DNA of 64,000 bases, taken from positions 30,493,646-30,557,645 of the forward strand of contig CM040743.1 of the NCBI GenBank assembly GCA_022829145.1. The letters run 5' to 3'. The position numbers and the translations under genes are program-made. The DNA is from Albula goreensis. Taxonomy: Eukaryota; Chordata; Actinopteri; Albuliformes; Albulidae. Numbering within the stretch: position 1 is the first letter of the stretch; each line of letters starts with the position of its first letter. Positions 1 to 14,839 of the stretch are shown one piece after another. The notes beneath the pieces were generated by a model. That model had not been told where the DNA came from. It saw nothing but the letters and a program-made list of their open reading frames with translations, and searched no databases.

Positions 1-46
1 ATTAAAATTGTGATGGTGTTTGGTTCCTTAGTTATGCTCCCCTGTG

Positions 47-70
47 TTTTTTTTTTTTTTTTTTTTTTTT
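47..70. repeat. Poly-T tract (24 T)
   Basis: An uninterrupted run of 24 T lies between GTG and GGGTACC. It could be the A-tail of a minus-strand retroposon whose body extends to the right, but the sequence to the right shows no recognisable SINE or LINE end, so only the homopolymer is claimed. Confidence 0.9.
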
Positions 71-3000
71 GGGTACCATTGTGGGCGGTTTTAGTTACTT
101 CATGTATTCAGAAATAAATAAAAAGTGTGCCTCCAGTTTTTATCAAGTTTTTGTTCAACATAGTTTATGTAGTCTACTGCATATTTGTTTTCAATTAGTT
201 TTTATTTCAGATATTTTTCATAAGCCACGGTAAAAGACATCCTGTTTCCTGTTGACTTGTGGTTGATACTGTTTTAGCACACCAACGCTGATCATAAAGA
301 CCTTCTGGAACCAAGAAATGATTCTCTTTGAAAAGACAAGTGAAAAAGTCTGTCAGGGTACAACAGCACCCGTAGAAAAAAAGGAAAAGTATTTCAACAA
401 TTTTACTCATGAAGCATTGAGGTTATAAAAATCTAATACGGAAAACAATGTCTGAATTGTTCAATTTACCTTTGGTGAGACGATTGCCTCCTTTACCATT
501 TTTGTGCTGTGACTCCAGCCCAGTATCATGTTAGATTTATATTACACTGGTGCATCCTGAACATGATTATTGTTTAGTGTTGAGTAAAGGTGGACGTGTC
601 CTTTATTGTGTTATTGAATTCCTTCTGGTGGGCACAAATACGAGGATGAGAAAGCTATATCAACACTATACACCCAGCTGCTTATAGTTTAGCAAGCTAT
701 TGGAATGCACTATGGCAAAAATGCCTCTGACTGTGTTCTGGGTTTTCAAAGAAAGCTGAAGGAGAATTTCCGGCATGTTTTATGCAAGGCCAAAGAAATT
801 TACAAGTTGTGAAAGTCCTTTCATGGGCACTGCAGGTACTTCTTTCATTTATGAATCACACAGATAAATAGATTTTTGCCAATGTCTTTTTTCTCCTGTT
901 TTTATGGATATAGTTATTATTCATCTAAAAAATTAACACCAAAAGCATTACAAATAGCTTTACCTTAGACGGTAGTTTATATTGTATAATTTTAAGGAGC
1001 TTGAAAGGAGTTTCTGAGCTGTAGTGAAGCTGCCGCCATGGATTTCTGCCTATGCCACACAATTTCCAGTGTGGGGGAGAGGGGTGTGGGTTGATCTTTT
1101 TTTTTTTTTTACCTTCTCAAGCCTTCTTAATTGGCAGGATCTGCCAACTCACTGTACCTCTCTGGGTTTCAAGGATGTCTAAAAAATCAGCACTGCATAT
1201 TGGCTACGTTTCTGTTGAGAGCTCTGATATAGGTTCTCCTCTGCTTCCTGTGGCACAATGTTGAGGAGATGTCCCGTAATACTTCACGCTGTGCTTATCT
1301 CCACTTGGGCAAGGATCAGAGGAGGGGTGTATATGCTTAGATAAGACAAGATTCACCATTTGTAATGCATCTGTGATATTCACATTTAGGTCACTGAATC
1401 TATGCCCACAGAAACGGTGTGGCTTCAGCGAAAAGATTTCTGTAGGAAGCATACTAGGCTGCCAAAGGAGGAGTCAGTGCATTTCGCATTTTCTGACAGT
1501 GATACAAAAGTTAAACAGCTCATCTTCAGGTGTTATTAATAGACCTTGTAATACATAGAGGAGGACCATCAATAACGGACCAATAAACTTTAATACAGGA
1601 TATAAACATTTTATTATAAATAGATATATGTCAGAAATTATCTCAAGTAATCATTTAGCTATCATGTACAGGAGGACAATGAAAACACTATGTCCCTTGA
1701 CAACTCATGACATATTGGTCTCTGAGTCTGAATAGTGTATCATACAATGCAAAAAAATTACCTTCATTTGTCAACAATATCTTCATGAAGTGTATGTGTT
1801 CGAACTTGGAAATTACCTTCCAAGTCTCACGTGATTCATGAAACATTCTATCCTCACCCATATGAGCGTAAATATCTTTGGTTGATAAATCTGACGGTCT
1901 ACCACCAATCATTCCTTTCCTTAACACACCCTATATTAATGCCCTGTTTGAAGGCCTCATCCATACAGTGTTCATAATACACATGGAATGAAGCCTTGAT
2001 AAAACACAAAAAAGATTAATGTAACTTGGACAAAATACTGCTGGTTAGGGACTACGCCACTCTCATTCTATTGGCAGGGACCCTGAAAATCACTCACTAA
2101 AGGGGAACAGCTTGAAGATAAAGAGAATTGATGACACCACCAGGGGGTAAAACTTGGTACTTTATTCAAATACTCATAAAAAAATAATAAATGATTATTG
2201 TTAATTAAACCAGGGACAGGCCAAGGCTGACATTCACTGTTACACTGATTAACCAGACTACACAGAGAACCAGCACAAAGGTAGACACATTTTAACTCCA
2301 GTATAAGCAACTCAGTACATGCGTAAAAAAGTTCAGATGCATGTCTGTTATGTAAGTAGGTGCTGGCACATGTGATAGACAGATTAACCAATCACGATCA
2401 CAGCAAAACGGTATATTGAGTCAATGGAAGTATGATGTAACATCCAGTTGCTAAATAGATGCACGTGTCAAATACAGCCTTTAACTTAAAAACACACTGA
2501 TAATTACCAACCCAGATTATTCCACTCAACTCCTAATGAGACCAAGGTAAAAGAGAGTGGATCTACACAATCGTATACACAAATCTTTTAAAAAAACCGA
2601 GAGAGAGCCAGGTAAAACATGTATTTCAGATCATTAGTCAAAATGAATTTGCATCCATTGGTGGACTGAAAAGGATTAAAATATGCTGGCAAATAGTCAC
2701 ATCCTGTCACACGATTGTTTTCAAAGTGGCCGTAACCCAAAATGCGTTGAATCATCTCAGCTAGCCAGGTACATCACCACTCACCCAGCTATCAGGAAGG
2801 AAAACAAACCAGGAGAGAGTGTTACGAGAACAACAACAAAGACATTACCACACAATTTAATATGACATTATTGTTGAATGAACCCAGGGCATTAGCATTC
2901 CCCATAACACAACGCTACATAAAATTCTCAGATAAAATGCTAGGCTCTAATTACAGAAGTCAAGGCTAACAAAAAATAGAATTTGGTCATTTAAAAAGTG

Positions 3001-6000
3001 GCATAAAAGCGGAGCAAAAAGTATTGAGGGAAAAAATTACAACAACCATACAGTATGCAACAATAGACACACCAACAGAGGTCTCTAATATTAAAGGGTA
3101 TTATAATGGCATCCCTAGTGGCATAATGGAATTCTAGATATATGCCAGCAAGTGGTGAAGTTAAGATGGCTGTACATGAAACAGCAAACAAATGCACAGA
3201 AAGTGCACAACAGGTCGATACTAGACAGGATGCAGAGCATTGCAGTGAGAATAACAAAACATAAAGTCAAACAATGAAACCATGTTCAAGTTTGAATTTC
3301 TGGACTTGGAAACATGAGAAAGTATCAGCTATAACATTATTGGACCCTTGAATGTGCTCAAAATGTTTAAAGAAATCATTTATGATAGAGTTTGAAGTTA
3401 TACAACTAAGTAGGTGCATGATTGCTGAGGGTCTGTTGGAGTGATTGTTGTTGATTACTCAGACCACTGCTTCATTGTTGCCATGAAAAAATGTTGCTTT
3501 ATGTCTCTGGTGCAAGATGCTCAGAAAACAAGCAGGATAAATCTCAAAAATGGTTATGGACTTATTGCCAGCCGATTCAATATACTCCAGAAGCCACCAG
3601 CCCAGAAATCATTTGCTTAAAAGCACAGCTGTAAAGCTGCATTTCTTTGATTTCATTGTACAATTGCAAGACGCTCTTCCAATACCACAATGTTATGATA
3701 ACACTGTTAGCAGTTTTGATGATCTGTGTATTATACAGGTCTATAGCAAGTGGAACAAGTCTTTCCACTTGTTCGGGCTGATATATGACTCAGGATTTGA
3801 AGAGAAAAACAACTGCATATCAGGTCACTTTAAATTTTTTTTATCATAGAAAATATTTATATATTCTTACAGCCAACGCTCCTGAAGACACAATAACACA
3901 GACAATGAAAAATATTAAAAATGCTGACATAAATGTCCCAGAACTCAGAGATACCACATTACTTAAAAAAAAACAAAACAAGCTTAATTCATCTGGGGAG
4001 AAAATGAACGTGAAAATTGACAAGATATATTTGTGTTCTTAAGTCTGGTTATGAACCCATTGCAACAACATAGTTGAGTCTTCTGAGAATTTGTTTTCAT
4101 GTCATAACGAACAATGGGTGAGACGGAACAATAAAAAAGAGATCAGCACTAACAAAATGTGATGATCCCATTTGTTTTTTGTTCAGTGGTAATTTCCCCT
4201 TAAAATGCACAATCCCCAACTTAAAAGTGATCACATTCCTGTTTGGTCATAGTTGAAAGAAATTAATAATATCTATTATTATACTAGGATACTTATCCCT
4301 TCTGAGGATAATTTACACCTTAATTGTATTAAAAAAAAGAAAGCAATGAACAGGACATCTTCAGGGTGATCCGAGTGTGTGTGTGTGTCTGCATTGGTGC
4401 ACATGTTTGCATGCTTTCTCTGAAACCCAACATTACATTTTGTTCTCATGTCTATGACAACAACACTAGCCAATTCCAAATGTAAGTCTTGATATAGAGT
4501 CTGGGGTCAAGTGATACCGCTAGCTGTACTGATTGACTGACTTTCATTATCACGGTTTGGCATTTTTGATATGCGCTTTAGTTCTTTTAGATATTCTATT
4601 GTTTCTGTTGGTGCATCTTGTATCTTTCCTCTGGAGAGACAACCATTTGGCAAGCAAAAATGTGCTTTCCAATTGGTTGTCTAAAATATGTGTTTGTTGA
4701 TTCAATATTTGTTAAGGTTGACAGCCAAGCCTGTAGCCTGGATGCTGAATGTTTTCTACGTAATAGAGTTACAACTGTCTAATAATCATTAATTCCGTTC
4801 AGTTATGACTTGGATATTCATGATAAACGCTGATTCATCAGACTGCTGATTTATATCAATAAATATATTATTCAACTGATAAGAATTATAATACTAAACG
4901 TTAAATCCGTTCAAATAATTTTATATGTCGGATATGTGTCCAGTAGTTTTGTAATTCATTTTGAATGTGTTCAGTATTCAGAATGCCAGACATCAAATAA
5001 GGGCTTAATGCATTTAATGTAAGCAGCTGCGATTAGACTAGCCATAGAAGTTAAAGAGATTAATAAAAACTGAACATTACAGATTTTTCTTTTTGATATG
5101 CATCATGGAGCATCAGAGCAATGTCAAAGCACTTATACACCAATATGTCCTAAGCAACATTGTTGAGTGAACCCAGCACTGACTGTGCTTAAACTTGCAG
5201 CAGGAGGGGTCATGACTCACAGACTGGGTCCATGTGTTGAGTTACAGTGTCATACTGTGTATAGAAAAGAAAGAACTCCTGGCAAGAAGCTGCCAAATAT
5301 ATTTATTGTTAATGTAACACATAGTAAATCCTCTCAAATCTGCTACTGGACACACGAGTTTTGCACAAAAATGTCTTTCCCTGTGACAAGGAAGAATCCA
5401 CCAGCAGCTAAAAGATAATAGACCAAAAATGTCCTCTCATTGTGGCTTTTTCAATACAGTGGCAGTATGAAAAATGTTCATGAATATTGTATATAGCTAA
5501 ATAGAATTTTAAAGGCATCTGCTAAAAATACATTCCATGCTAACTGCGGTGCTAGCAGCTGCAGATGCTAATAAAACACCAAGTTTTGCTTTTAATTATC
5601 TGCCAAATTATTCAGTGGATTATTTTATTGTTCATGCACCACTCATAATTGCCCTGGATCATACATTTCTGCATTGCTGGTTTCCCAGTGTTTTTAAAGG
5701 GGACCTTAAGGTTGCTACTGTCAGATATATTGCCTTTGAGCACCTGACTGCTGCCTGACAGAAAATGTCACCTATGTGATTATCTACCTTACTCTATGTC
5801 AGAAATTGACAAGGTATGGCACAGTCACCCTGCATGACATGTATGAAGTAAGAAGATCACCTTTTCATGCAAAACAATTGCAGCAGTAGTGTTGTGGTTT
5901 AATGGCCCATAATTGTATTGCATTATTTTGTGAAGAATTTGCATGTCATATCCAAAACAATCTTCAATCAATTTTCAGTTTTCATGTTTAAATGAGATAA

Positions 6001-6015
6001 CATCACATAAATCTG
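71..6015. other. AT-rich unique sequence, no gene seen
   Basis: Open frames here are all short (about 107 codons or fewer), lack recognisable domains and are scattered on both strands. Short T-runs (for example about 1,098-1,111) and a small GT run near 4,375-4,388 are present. The stretch 2,100-2,400 contains a TTTATT (reverse-complement polyadenylation-like) sequence and a 107-codon minus-strand frame with no recognisable product. I see no exon, RNA gene or transposon end that I can support. Confidence 0.5.
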
Positions 6016-6017
6016 AA

Positions 6018-6168
6018 ATTATTATTATTATTATTATGTTACATTATATTATTATTATTATTATTATTATATTATTAATATTATTATTCTTATTATTATG
6101 TTACATATATGTAACATTATATTATATATATTATACATAATTATATATGTATATATATATATTATTTA
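6018..6168. repeat. ATT / AT-rich microsatellite
   Basis: Blocks of ATT/TTA trinucleotides are followed by TAT/ATAT dinucleotide sequence ending near 6,168. The trinucleotide phase creates an Ile/Leu-rich open frame that is an artefact of the repeat. Confidence 0.9.
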
Positions 6169-6169
6169 G

Positions 6170-8804
6170 ACAGTGAGAAGCCTGAGAGTAGTACAGAGAA
6201 GAGGAGGAGAGGAGACATAGATAGAAAGGGCTGGGTCTGGGACTTCAACCCCAGTCCCCAGGAATCAACATGGGTATTGTTAATTGTTTCCCACAAAATG
6301 CTTGTAATAACAAGCAACATTTTGGAACATTCTATATGACAATAACTGCATTTTAGAGGTAATGATTCCCAATAATAATAATTAAGTTAATCGGGTGCTT
6401 TTATTTTTGACAGATTTCATGGGCGTAGCATTGCTAGCCTCTGCTTAGTGCAGGTAGTGAAACACAGCTATGTTGTGTATGCTTAAAACTGCTTCATCCT
6501 GGTGCGTTTTGTTTTCTGGTTTGTTTTCTGGTTTGTTATTTTGTTTTGCACTTCAGAGCCATGGTGGTGGAGCCCTAGATACAATATTACATACGCAGTG
6601 TATCATGAATAAGCTTACCTATCAAACAGTCTCTTTCTTAAACTTAAAGGTCACGAAAAACACTAGTTACTCCTCAGTTGATTGAAAGGATGTGTGTTAT
6701 AACAAATATTACTCAGGAGAAATATAGTACTTTTATGAGTCGCTAAATTTAATGCAAAACTGTGCTGTAACATGACATTTAACAATACCAGGCCTATATC
6801 CTTTGGATGTATATTCAATGTGGTTCTGAGAATTTCTTATCTCAGGACCACTTAACACTACTGCATGACACAAGTATTATAACTCAAGAGTGTCTGACAT
6901 GACTGCTGCTGAAAAACCAGAGGATTCATTTTTAGAATACTTATAGTGCAGTAGCACAGATTTATAGGTGCATCTGTGTGGCTGGCAAAGCACTCAATCC
7001 ATCAAAGCAGTATTCTGTACATTGTATTTATTAACAATTTTCTTGTTTGTGGTGGGATTGAAAATGGCATGATCGCTGTTCACTGTCCTTGGTTGTTAAG
7101 TGTCTGTCGCTAATGGTTGCTCGGTTGTGTGCACACTGTCATGATGTGTAGGGTTAAATGTTGGTTTTGTGTGGTAGGAGGGGGTGGCTGTCGTGCGTTT
7201 TTCTCCCCAGCCTGTTGTCACCTTATTCCGCTGAGGTGCACACACAGCTTGCGTGATGATGCGATTATTTGTAAGGAGGATTTGCATTTTGCTTAAGAAA
7301 TTAGCTGTTTTTTGTTTTGGTGAAAACTCCCACTCTCTCCATGCCGTTTGCTAAGCCCGGACTAGCATCTTACTTTTTGTTTCTGAGCTGGAATTGTCAT
7401 AGGTAACTTTTGCAGTACTATAGGGTCACAATAAACTATGCTGGCAGTCAGTTTTTTTCCCCAACAGGGGAGGGGGAGTCAGAGGGCCAAGGTTTAAGGG
7501 TCACGGTTCACTACCGAAATACATAATGGTACATAAGTGGCATAATGATTAATCTAAATCAATAGAGCCTGCAGCTGCTGTGGGAATGACTTTGCTTACA
7601 ATGCTATACTGGAAACTGACATGCCCATGGTCACATATAAAATTACAAATACGCATCCAAATTTATGAACTTTGATGAGGGAATACTGAATGAAACACTG
7701 GATAAGCAGAGGATGTACAGTAAGTAGGGAATATAACACATGATTGCCTCTTGTGATTTTTATTGTATTTTATTGTTTGTCTTTCTGACAACCCTACTGT
7801 ATTACTACAGCTCATCAAAAGCCTTATCACTAATATGTATAAAATAAATGTTATTAGTTACATTTCTCTGTACAGTACCACCGGTGAGGGAAAGTCCCCA
7901 ACACTTTCAAAACAAATGTTTTTTTTTTTTTTTCCCCCCAGAAAACTGCTTGAATATATACTCATTAGGAAAAAACCCTGGCAATCTGAGTGGCTACAAC
8001 TGGCAACCCCACAGGCTGCGGTAAAATCTCTTGTGTTTAACCTTCAGTTTTTCCCTGCTTGTCACATGACAAACGTCTGTGTGTTTTTTTTTGCCGACTC
8101 AGGAGAAACACATGTGGGATGCCCCTACAGACTGATAATGCAAATGCAAGGTTACCTGACATTTTCAGTCTGAAGTAATGTGACTGTGCAGTAATGTGTA
8201 CTGCATCAAATGAAACCGTTCACATACTGATAGATGAAATCGCAAACATTACAAAAGCATTCTAAGGTGATTGCTTTATTTTTTAAGTTTTAGTTAGATA
8301 GAAATAATGGTATTGAACAAATAGAAAGCATTTTTATCATTAGCATTTATGGTTTTACAGTATTAAATATAATCATGTTTGACTGTTAAATCAACTGATG
8401 TATAACCAGCTTTGAAGTTTAAAATTTTGGGGGAGTATGTGCTCCTCTCTGTCTTCAACCTCCTCTTACTTTTAGATAAAAATACACCAGAAAGACAATC
8501 TTAATGCCCTGTAAAAAAAGGAAGGTACAGCAATCTGCATCATTCTCTATAACGTTCAGTTGAGGATATTAACTGAACATTTTATTTACCAAGCAGATAA
8601 TGGTTTTGAGTGTGAATTGTTAATTTACTGTACCATGGAAAAATGGAAATGTGGCAGTAAGTAAACTTCTTTGTTGTGGGTAAACAATTATCTCGCCTGA
8701 AATACAGAACTCGACAGCAACCATTATAGTATGCATTATAGGTAAACAATGCAAATAATTAAAATAACTCAAACACAACAACCAAACACTTCTTAGGGTT
8801 GAGA
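6170..8804. other. AT-rich unique sequence, no gene seen
   Basis: No recognisable coding or RNA feature. A T-run followed by C (about 7,919-7,938) and a few short frames, the longest 136 codons at 7,763-8,173, have no domain similarity that I can name. The latter frame runs through the homopolymer and is probably chance. Confidence 0.45.
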
Positions 8805-8805
8805 G

Positions 8806-8806
8806 G

Positions 8807-8874
<68 letters not shown>

Positions 8875-8876
8875 TG
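8806..8876. repeat. (GTGC)n tetranucleotide microsatellite
   Basis: About 17 nearly perfect GTGC units run without interruption and then give way to GTGTGCTGC. Purines and pyrimidines alternate strictly and each unit contains one CpG, so this is a dense CpG and potential Z-DNA tract inside AT-rich DNA. Such arrays are normally highly length-variable. Confidence 0.97.
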
Positions 8877-8879
8877 TGC

Positions 8880-11800
8880 TGCTACTGCTACTGGCACTAG
8901 GATGTGTGGGTGAGCGAGAGTGTCATAACCAAATTGTTATTAATTATCAACATTGTCTTTTCAAAAGTACCCTAAGATGAGACAGTAACTCACTCACCCT
9001 GACTCACCTCAGTGACAGTTTCTTCTGATTTATCCCTTGCCGCAAATTAATTATGCATAACCCTAGACCAGCTTCCTCCTCGACCAGATAAGAACGACAC
9101 CTTTGGTGTGCCCTTAGTGCTGTTTCAGCTCAGGGTGCCGTCATGACCTTTCGGGGGGAAGTTGGTATTCGTATTTTGTATTTCTTCTGTTCCTGTGGCA
9201 CAGACAGTAGGAGTGTAACATCATCGATGTTCATCTTCCTCTCTGGTATATTTAAATATATATACCAGTGTGCACCCCCAGAGTATTTGTTCTGTTCTGT
9301 GTTTCTGCTTTTTGCCATTGTCATTTAAATAAACTCATTTGATCTTCAGTACGAGTTGGTTTTTCCTTGAATTTACCTTGATTCCACTTGGAAGGGTAAA
9401 TTACTGATTAATCTATAAGGTTACATATAAGGTTTAATTACTGATCAGAGATTTAAATTATTATGAATTAATTTATTTTAATATATTTGTACGTGTATGG
9501 CATTTAGGGAACTTTGTTCCCTTGGGTTTTAATTCGGATTAGTATAACCTATTAAGATAGAATAATCGTTATAAGACCACTGCAAGACTTGAAGCTACCA
9601 CTCCCGAAAAGTATTAATATTCTGATCACCTGCCACTTCATGAACCAGATTCAGCACTGAACCAGATCATTGTGACAATTACAGTTTTTTTTTTTGTTCA
9701 AGCACATATTTCCCATAAGAAGTGCGGTTATTGTCATTTAGCAGGGTGACCCAATTTCAGGCATGGGCCATTCAAGATGCATTAGATCTAAAATCAATAT
9801 TAGTTTTACTGTGCAGCAGTCAGAATGTAAGCCATCACAAGGGTCAATAACCTGTGTAGACTTCTTGCTTGAAAGCCTGATCTATTCAAGGCAAATCACA
9901 GCAGATAAATTGTTTATTAAGTGCATCTTACTATATTTATATAGAGTCCTATAATTGTTAACACTGTAAAGCTACAGTGATGAAGGAGTGGGCACATTAA
10001 TGTAATCACTGAACATATGACACTGAAAGTTATTTATTTTCTATAGAAATGTCATGCTTATTTGTTACTGTAAATAAAGCAATATTTATTTCATTTCAGA
10101 GAGAAAAATAGTTTTTTTCTGCTAGTTTTGTATCTTAAATGAAATAAACAAGTTTTTCTGTCTAAAAGATGGCTCCTCACACAATGTCTAGTTATGATTC
10201 ACTCTGCATCTAGAGGTCTATCGTATTATGTACATAGCATTTGTAGCCAGTTTTATACATGTCAATGTGACTATGCCGCCTTGGGAATTGCACCCTAGGA
10301 GATAGTTTTTATTTTTTTATTTTTTTCTTTTACATGTCACAGGAGAGCCTATTTTTCCCACCCAGGCACCTTCAACTAAATGAAGTAAACAGAGATGTGG
10401 ATTCAGTCCAAAAAAATGCAAAGTTTATTTGAGAGCACAAGAGTCCCAAATAAAAAAAACCCAATACTAAATAGGCCCAATAATTTAAAATATTGTAATG
10501 CCACCCCCAAACCAATAGGGGTGCCATCCTATGCATGCAGATAGGAATTCACCGCAAGGAAAAGTCTCGGCACCCATAGAGGGAGAATCACCAGGTCACA
10601 CGCATTGCAAGGTGAACTAGCAAAGTACAGTGCAGTTAGGACACATTCACGTCTATGTTAATAAGAGGGGACTATCACCTATACCTGCAAAATAATGAAA
10701 AATGTAAATCACTGTGAAGTTAGCCAAAACTAGAAGTTACTGTAAAATTTCCAAATGTTTGCAACACTTATTTAAACTTGATTTAAACTCAGTCATATAA
10801 GTAACCAACAAAAAAAGTGGTTAAACATGGTTGGTGTTCCCTCTGAAGGCTGATAAACAGTGAGAATGTTTTTCATTGCTTATGTATAAATTCTGTAGTG
10901 TGAACGTCAATCCACTCCATCCAAGAAAGGACCTGTATAACTTTGTGCCAGCAAAGAGGGGACTCATATCATTCTTTAGCATCCAAGTGTGGACCACATC
11001 ATTAGAAATCACACACTGTGACCCTGGTTAAGATATACTGCAGATGATAGAGGCTTGACTATGAGCTGTCACTTTTGACCAATGGCAGCCAATCGATCAT
11101 TTCATCAAAAACATAGGTTGACTATTTTTTTGTATTATCTGAAAGAACTGATGTAATAATTGGATGTTGTCACTTTTCTTCATAATTTTTGTTCTTATTA
11201 AATGCGTACGTTCATTCAAAGGAGGATTTCAATGTAGAATAACACAGATTCAGTCAGAGAGAATGGATACGTGTCCATGCCACATGCTTTCTTTTTTTTG
11301 TTTTGTGTGCTCAGTGGTAGACCTTTAACATGAAAGCCATGATCCAGGATAATGTTGAATGTGGAATCGTTCTTTTTGTTATAATGTGTTCCACTTTATA
11401 ATGTGTTCCACGGACACAGTGTAAAGAAAAACCCCCCTCCTGGTAGGCCGCTAACGTGTCCCTCCTGCTGATTCGAGCCCCGACCGCAGCAGCAATATCC
11501 TATGGAGATCAAAACAATCATTAATTCATACATTTATTAAGTCTGTAACCAACTATACATTACCTCGGAAGCAATGCTTTCCAACAATTACCATTAACAA
11601 CAAAAGATTAAGGATGCCTGAACTTGTTTTTCACTGAGTGTAGGAACAGCCATGCACTGTCGCTCCATCTACGAACACCTATGGAACAGACATCGTCAGA
11701 AGTAGTTCAAATTACAATGAAGCCCATTTCATTGTATTCACTCGTACCTTTCAACCGCCAAGGATTATTCACATGGGATCACCAGAACGTATTAGGAACT

Positions 11801-14800
11801 ATCACAGGTAAGGCTTCCTTGCTTAGGGGGCAGTGCTTGTTTTTACAGCCGATTAAAATGATTGACCTTGCTCTGAGCAAACCAGGTAACAGACTGGTAA
11901 AGCCTACCTAGCATGCTAGTCAGTTTCTGTGTTGCTGCACATGGCTACAATTATAAATACTGTATCATGGTATGCTAAAATGTATAAATTTGGCACTCCT
12001 GCAACACTAGGTCAGGAAATGAAATACTTACAGCATTGAGGACCAAAAATGGAGATTGATCTTTTGTTTTTTCTCAGCTGTGTGTACATGTGTTCATTTG
12101 ATTGCACAGCTTAGTTGCAGAGGCAATCCTGTTGTGGGCATTTTCTTAAATTGAGGCAAACAGTAGAACCGGGCAACATGTTTCAAACAATCTGCTACGG
12201 ATGTTGTAACAGTAGAGCGTCAAATACACCCCATTCAGCGCAAATCGTTTCTGTAAAGATCATTTCAGTAGCCAAAACCTGTATGTTTGTTGAGGAATGC
12301 TTCCAATGCCATATGGCTTCATGTAGGGAAGGTACTTAATGAACCAGTAAATAGGCATATGTGTTAATTGGGTGGATGATTACAAGCATACCGGAGTACA
12401 CGCATTAGGGATATCGAGTTTCTATTATAATATGGCTTACAAAGAAACATGATTTTCTCTGACCACTTACCATCAAATGGACTGATATTTCTGTCTGACT
12501 GAATGTTTTAGCGGCAGAAAACAGAATTTTAGTGTGCATATCAGTGTTTTAGTTGTATTTTATTGTCTTATTGTGCAATGTCGTAGTTCTGTTACAATAC
12601 GTTTTCATTAACCCCATTATAGTTGGCAATAAAATGTGAGCCAATCCTCAATTGAATCAAAGTTCCTTGAACCAATAAAAACATTGGTTCATCTCAGTCA
12701 GGTACTAGTCTAATTTGGTAGCTCTACCCATTTTTGGGATCATGAAACCTCCTTTTCCCATTACTTGCAGTTGCGGTTCTGAATGAGAGGGGCAAGTGCG
12801 CAACACATGTTGACCAATGGAAGAGAGAGAGAAGAACAAGAGACACCTAGGAGACTGTTCCAAGATGAACAGATCTAGAAGGCTCCCATGCAGATAGTAA
12901 AATTATTATTTTGAGGCACAGTTTTTTCCCCTTTGGTCAACTTTTAAAATATTTTGCATGTTTGGTTGAATGAAAATGCAAAATTCAAAAATTAGTTGGC
13001 AAATGTCATGTTGGATAAGATTGACTGGGACTTGCATTTTCTCAGCACTTGGGAAACACTGAAAGAAACTAAGCTTGACTTGGAGCACAGATCTTTCCCC
13101 ATATACGATTTCTTCTACATGCACTTTTTTTGTATTTGTAACTTGACAATTTACCAGTTTGCCTCTAATCTTTACGAGAAAGTTTTTGGTGTTGTGTTTT
13201 TGGGATTTCCATTTGCTGTAGGGTCATTTTATAATATTTTTACTCTGTGATTGAAGATCACGGAACATTTTGATACCACATACCAATTTTCATATGTTAG
13301 TATTTCAAGCATCTTTGAAAAAATATTCCTTTGTCTAAGACATCTATGATTATTAAAGTGTAGGAATGTGAAGTACTTATATAAATATATATTCACACCT
13401 ACATGAAAAAGTACAATTATGATTCTGACAGGGAAAAGGCCTTAATTCCAGTACAGACTGTGACACAGTAATCATTTTCTCCAAGGATAGTAACTGATAA
13501 TGACACAGTCTACATTTAAGTTCTTCTGAACAATTAACTTGACCCACTTTTCTGTCTTTCTACAGGCCTACCTCTTTCATGTGTCCAAATGAATAAGCAT
13601 TCATTTAACCATTTGTTGACAGCATGAGTAGGATTATGTGGCTTTGAACAAATGGCTAAATTCATGTTCCTTACTTCAATGGAATTTATGCAGGCAGTAA
13701 CCTCTTGGTTGGCCTTCAATATTTCATTTTTGGCATGGGTATTATCTGCCATATTGTAGTCATGAAGACAAGTATGGGAGCAAAAACCACCTTGACAAAA
13801 ACCACCTTTTCTTACTCTTTTAATCTTTAATTGTTTTCCTTTGATTTGCACAGTACTTTGGTCAACTCTTTGTTGTTTTTAAACGTGCTTGATAAATAAA
13901 TTTGTCTTGCCTTGACATGGACGCATGCCTTTTGGGTTTTAATTGACAATGATTAATTTCAATAATAGAACATAAATCATTGTATTTTATGCTTTTTAAA
14001 CAGCATGGTCATACTCTCAACATTTAGCCTTTCTTATTTGCACATTCACCGTTTTATTAGGTCACTGTGGAGACATTTCTCAGTTTGAAATGTATTCTTC
14101 CTCTTAAATTGGATTTTGTGCATTGCTTCTCCCCACTGTTCTGTAGAAAATGTAATAATACGTGTCAGGACATATTTATTTCAGAGTCAATCCACATTCT
14201 GGGAAAAATGAATTTATCGTAATTAAATTACTTATTGTGATTATTAATTTACCTTGATGGGATTATTGTTTGACAAAGGCATCTGAACTTGCAGAGTTGG
14301 GAGGATGGAACAACCAACTACAGCAAGAGGTCCAACTGTCCGTCACTCAATACAATAACAAACGATAAATCATGTGCTCTATATTTCATACAGTGAAATC
14401 ATGATTCACACTGACAATTGCTTAGAACTAATGTTAATGAAATTTTAATATGACAGTTAATTATTCCAAATATTTATCAGATACAGTATCTGTAAACAGA
14501 TCTATCTTTAAACAGAAGTGTCTGAAAATTCAAAAGTAACTCTAGATGTAAAGTGTTAGCTAAAAGTTAATATTCTAAATAATACATTTAAAACCTGTCA
14601 AACTGTTAATCTGCCTTTAACTACTGTCCACCAGTTCATTCACTTCTGGTTCTTTACAAAACATGTTTGAGAAATAAATGTTTGAGACACTACTTACCTG
14701 TTGTTTGATGCTAAAATTATATCCAACAGCAAAACCCTAGCAAAAATGCTACAACTATTGAGGTCATTCATCATCAATTTAGTTATTTCATTACCTAACT

Positions 14801-14838
14801 GTGCATTGCTCTCACATCTAGAGGAAGTAAAGAGGCAA
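8880..14838. other. AT-rich unique sequence, no gene seen
   Basis: No supported gene. Small structures only: two 17-bp direct copies ending GTGTTCCAC at about 11,381-11,413, and a perfect 8-bp inverted repeat GAACCAAT/ATTGGTTC near 12,670-12,692. T-rich sequence at 10,305-10,330 precedes a somewhat GC-richer stretch (10,340-10,680) that contains a TTTATT element. It could be a decayed retroelement on the minus strand, but I cannot place it in a family. Confidence 0.45.
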
Positions 14839-14839
14839 G

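Noticed and set aside
5943..6140. 65-codon Ile/Leu-rich frame resembling a membrane protein
   Set aside because: Product of ATT trinucleotide repeats.
7763..8173. 136-codon plus-strand frame
   Set aside because: Crosses a T-run that gives FFFFFF, has no domain and no supporting context.
11455..11500. GATTCGAGCCCC, B-box-like on the minus strand, hinting at another SINE or tRNA
   Set aside because: No convincing A-box or acceptor stem and no SINE body follows; too little to call.
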